This document shows positions 23,289 through 24,179 of a stretch of DNA of 24,179 nt, in pieces; position 1 is the first letter of the stretch, and each line of letters opens with the position of its first letter. The notes beneath the pieces were generated by a model, which was given only the letters and a program-made list of their open reading frames with translations, ran no database searches and was not told where the DNA came from. The translations under genes were made by a program, and so were the position numbers. This stretch comes from an uncultured Akkermansia sp. (lineage in GTDB: Bacteria; Verrucomicrobiota; Verrucomicrobiia; Verrucomicrobiales; Akkermansiaceae), in the NCBI GenBank assembly GCA_904501915.1, contig CAJGCV010000023.1, positions 1-24,179 of the forward strand, read 5' to 3'.

Positions 23289-23293
23289 GAATC

Positions 23294-23310
23294 AATCCCA
23301 TCGTCCACCC
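23294..23310 (+). repeat. Direct repeat copy 2 (tRNA-His 3' end remnant)
   Basis: Exact 17-bp copy of 22998-23014. The rest of the tRNA is absent upstream (only a CCGAATC trace of the T arm), so it is a 3' fragment, not a gene. A terminator follows, as it does after the real tRNA. Confidence 0.75.
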
Positions 23311-23314
23311 TTGA

Positions 23315-23360
23315 ACAACAAAAAGCCCCGTACCTGCTAAGGTATGGGGCTTTTTGTTGT
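23315..23360. terminator. Second, very strong bidirectional terminator
   Basis: 20-bp stem (23315-23334 with 23341-23360) with a single G-T wobble, loop TGCTAA, A5/T5 flanks on both sides of the GC core. Its centre (CCCCGTACC / GGTATGGGG) resembles that of the tRNA-His terminator, with paired changes. Confidence 0.85.
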
Positions 23361-23375
23361 GCATTAGCATGGCGG

Positions 23376-23410
23376 GATTCCGAATCCTTGCCAACCAGTG
23401 GTTGTTGTGG
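23376..23410. repeat. Degenerate second copy of the inverted tRNA-tail/H1 segment
   Basis: This segment matches 23070-23106 in outline: GATTC..GAA.CC, then CAACC-loop-GGTTGTTGTGG. It sits at the same place after the second terminator as 23070-23106 does after the first. The similarity ends shortly after, so the rest of the hairpin train is missing here. Confidence 0.5.
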
Positions 23411-23528
23411 CGATAGACTGGACGTTTTTGAAATAATTGTGGAATGAGCTCTCCTTTTCTTCTTATCGAAAAAATTAAACACAACGCTAGAAGTTTAATC
23501 TCTTTTCTTGCGTTTTGTCTAATTTTGT

Positions 23529-23573
23529 TTGTAGTCAGATTCCGTTTGTGATATAAACAAGCGCAGAAAGGAG
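23529..23573 (+). promoter_or_regulatory. Promoter and strong Shine-Dalgarno of the AbiEi-type gene
   Basis: TTGTAG (23529-23534), 17-bp spacer, TATAAA (23552-23557), then AGAAAGGAG (23565-23573) 8 nt before the ATG. This is the only textbook Shine-Dalgarno in the window. The surrounding 23411-23581 is AT-rich with no other feature seen. Confidence 0.6.
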
Positions 23574-23581
23574 TTGCTTAC

Positions 23582-24178
23582 ATGACTGATTTAGATACCT
23601 GCATCAAAGAATACATGGCAGCCCAGGGAGGCTTGTTGACTGCGGCTGATATACAGCAGCTGGGATACAGCCGGGGCATGTTGCATGTGTACTCTCGCGC
23701 CGGATTACTGGAGCGGTACAGTAGCGGTGTGTATATGCGCCCCGGGACATTGGCTGATGATATGGTTTATATGCAGCGAAAGTTCCCCACTCTTATCTTT
23801 TCTCATGAAAGTGCTCTTTATCTGCTTGGTTTAAGCGAGCGTACGCCTTTTCAGCATTCCGTCACCATTCCCTCAAATGCCACGCTGCCCCGCAGTATTT
23901 CCAAGGATTGCACATGTTATTATATAAAGCCTCAGTTTCATGAGCTAGGGCTTACAGAATTGCGTACTACGATGGGCAATGTCGTTCGCGGGTACAATGC
24001 AGAGCGCTGCATCTGTGATATTCTCCGCAGCAGAAACAGGGTCGATATTGAATGCTATACAGCCGCGCTTAAACTTTATTTTTCCCGTAAAGAGAAAAAT
24101 CTGAACCGGCTGGCAGAATACGCCACAAAGCTTGGAGTGATAGACAAGTTAACCCCTTATCTGGAAGTTCTGGTATGA
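23582..24178 (+). CDS. AbiEi-family antitoxin/transcriptional repressor of a type IV toxin-antitoxin system
   Basis: A 198-residue protein. The N-terminal winged helix-turn-helix (GGLLTAADIQQLGYSRGMLH, RAGLLERYSSGVYMRPGTL) and the block FSHESALYLLGLSERTPFQHSV are the signature of AbiEi proteins. In the family these repress their own operon and neutralise the AbiEii nucleotidyltransferase toxin. The C-terminal half (about 85-198) is the antitoxin domain, with YNAERCICDILRSRNRVDIE and LYFSRKEKNLNRLAEYATKLG. The stop TGA overlaps an ATG (24175-24178, ATGA), exactly where abiEii would begin; only 5 bases of it are in the window. Codon use is more AT-rich than in the core genes, and the gene has a strong Shine-Dalgarno, both fitting acquired DNA downstream of the tRNA-His site. 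Confidence 0.85.
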   Translation: MTDLDTCIKEYMAAQGGLLTAADIQQLGYSRGMLHVYSRAGLLERYSSGVYMRPGTLADDMVYMQRKFPTLIFSHESALYLLGLSERTPFQHSVTIPSNATLPRSISKDCTCYYIKPQFHELGLTELRTTMGNVVRGYNAERCICDILRSRNRVDIECYTAALKLYFSRKEKNLNRLAEYATKLGVIDKLTPYLEVLV

Positions 24179-24179
24179 A

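Noticed and set aside
22941..23310. A second complete tRNA at 23240-23310
   Set aside because: Only the last 17 bases match; no D arm, anticodon arm or 5' acceptor strand can be folded.
23060..23420. CRISPR array
   Set aside because: The repeats are palindromic stems of different sequence, not identical direct repeats with equal spacers, and no cas genes are present.
23015..23482. 155-codon minus-strand frame across the hairpin region
   Set aside because: Its peptide (for example GCRGFESGHLK) is translated tRNA-tail and terminator sequence, and the base pairing of the region explains the composition better. No start signal is visible.

Overview
The window looks like chromosomal DNA of a Gram-negative Verrucomicrobiota bacterium, most likely Akkermansia or a close relative. 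This is an inference from several features: LPS/outer-membrane genes (ompH, lpxD), moderately high GC, almost no Shine-Dalgarno sequences before the core genes, promoters placed almost on top of start codons, and the gene mix. No 16S or other decisive marker is present.

Layout: 1-540 is an accessory edge with the start of an exported protein (minus) and the C-terminal stub of a tyrosine recombinase (plus). 590-4070 (minus) is an oligopeptide ABC importer, oppA-oppB-oppC, without its ATPase genes. 4188-6026 (minus) is a DEAD-box RNA helicase. 6156-6524 is a small membrane protein. 6658-12509 is a co-directional run, purE-pyrB-pyrC-like-ELM1-like-GT4-GT4, with gaps of 45 bp or less and several overlaps. 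12663-14030 encodes a beta-CASP metallo-beta-lactamase nuclease. 14038-18848 (minus) holds nadE, a C_GCAxxG_C_C redox-type protein and an orphan phage tail-like protein. 19036-19712 is a MerR regulator coupled to a 45-residue membrane protein. 19795-20862 (minus) is an Old-Yellow-Enzyme relative. 21014-22756 is ompH-lpxD. 22941-23013 is tRNA-His. 23014-23581 has no protein gene but is very rich in structure: two strong terminators, tRNA-derived direct and inverted repeats, and a 210-bp train of about nine consecutive hairpins. 23582-24178 is an AbiEi-type antitoxin whose toxin partner would start at the last bases.

Two themes stand out. First, several enzymes have lost residues their families depend on: the NadE glutaminase cysteine (Gly), three metal-binding His of the dihydroorotase-like protein, the Arg/Lys/Glu set of the second GT4, the HxxH-Tyr of the Old-Yellow-Enzyme relative, and the AAHLPG His of PurE. 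Some probably act as structural or ammonia-dependent partners. Second, the tRNA-His 3' side looks like a repeatedly used insertion site that has accumulated tRNA-tail copies and a candidate structured RNA next to a toxin-antitoxin module.
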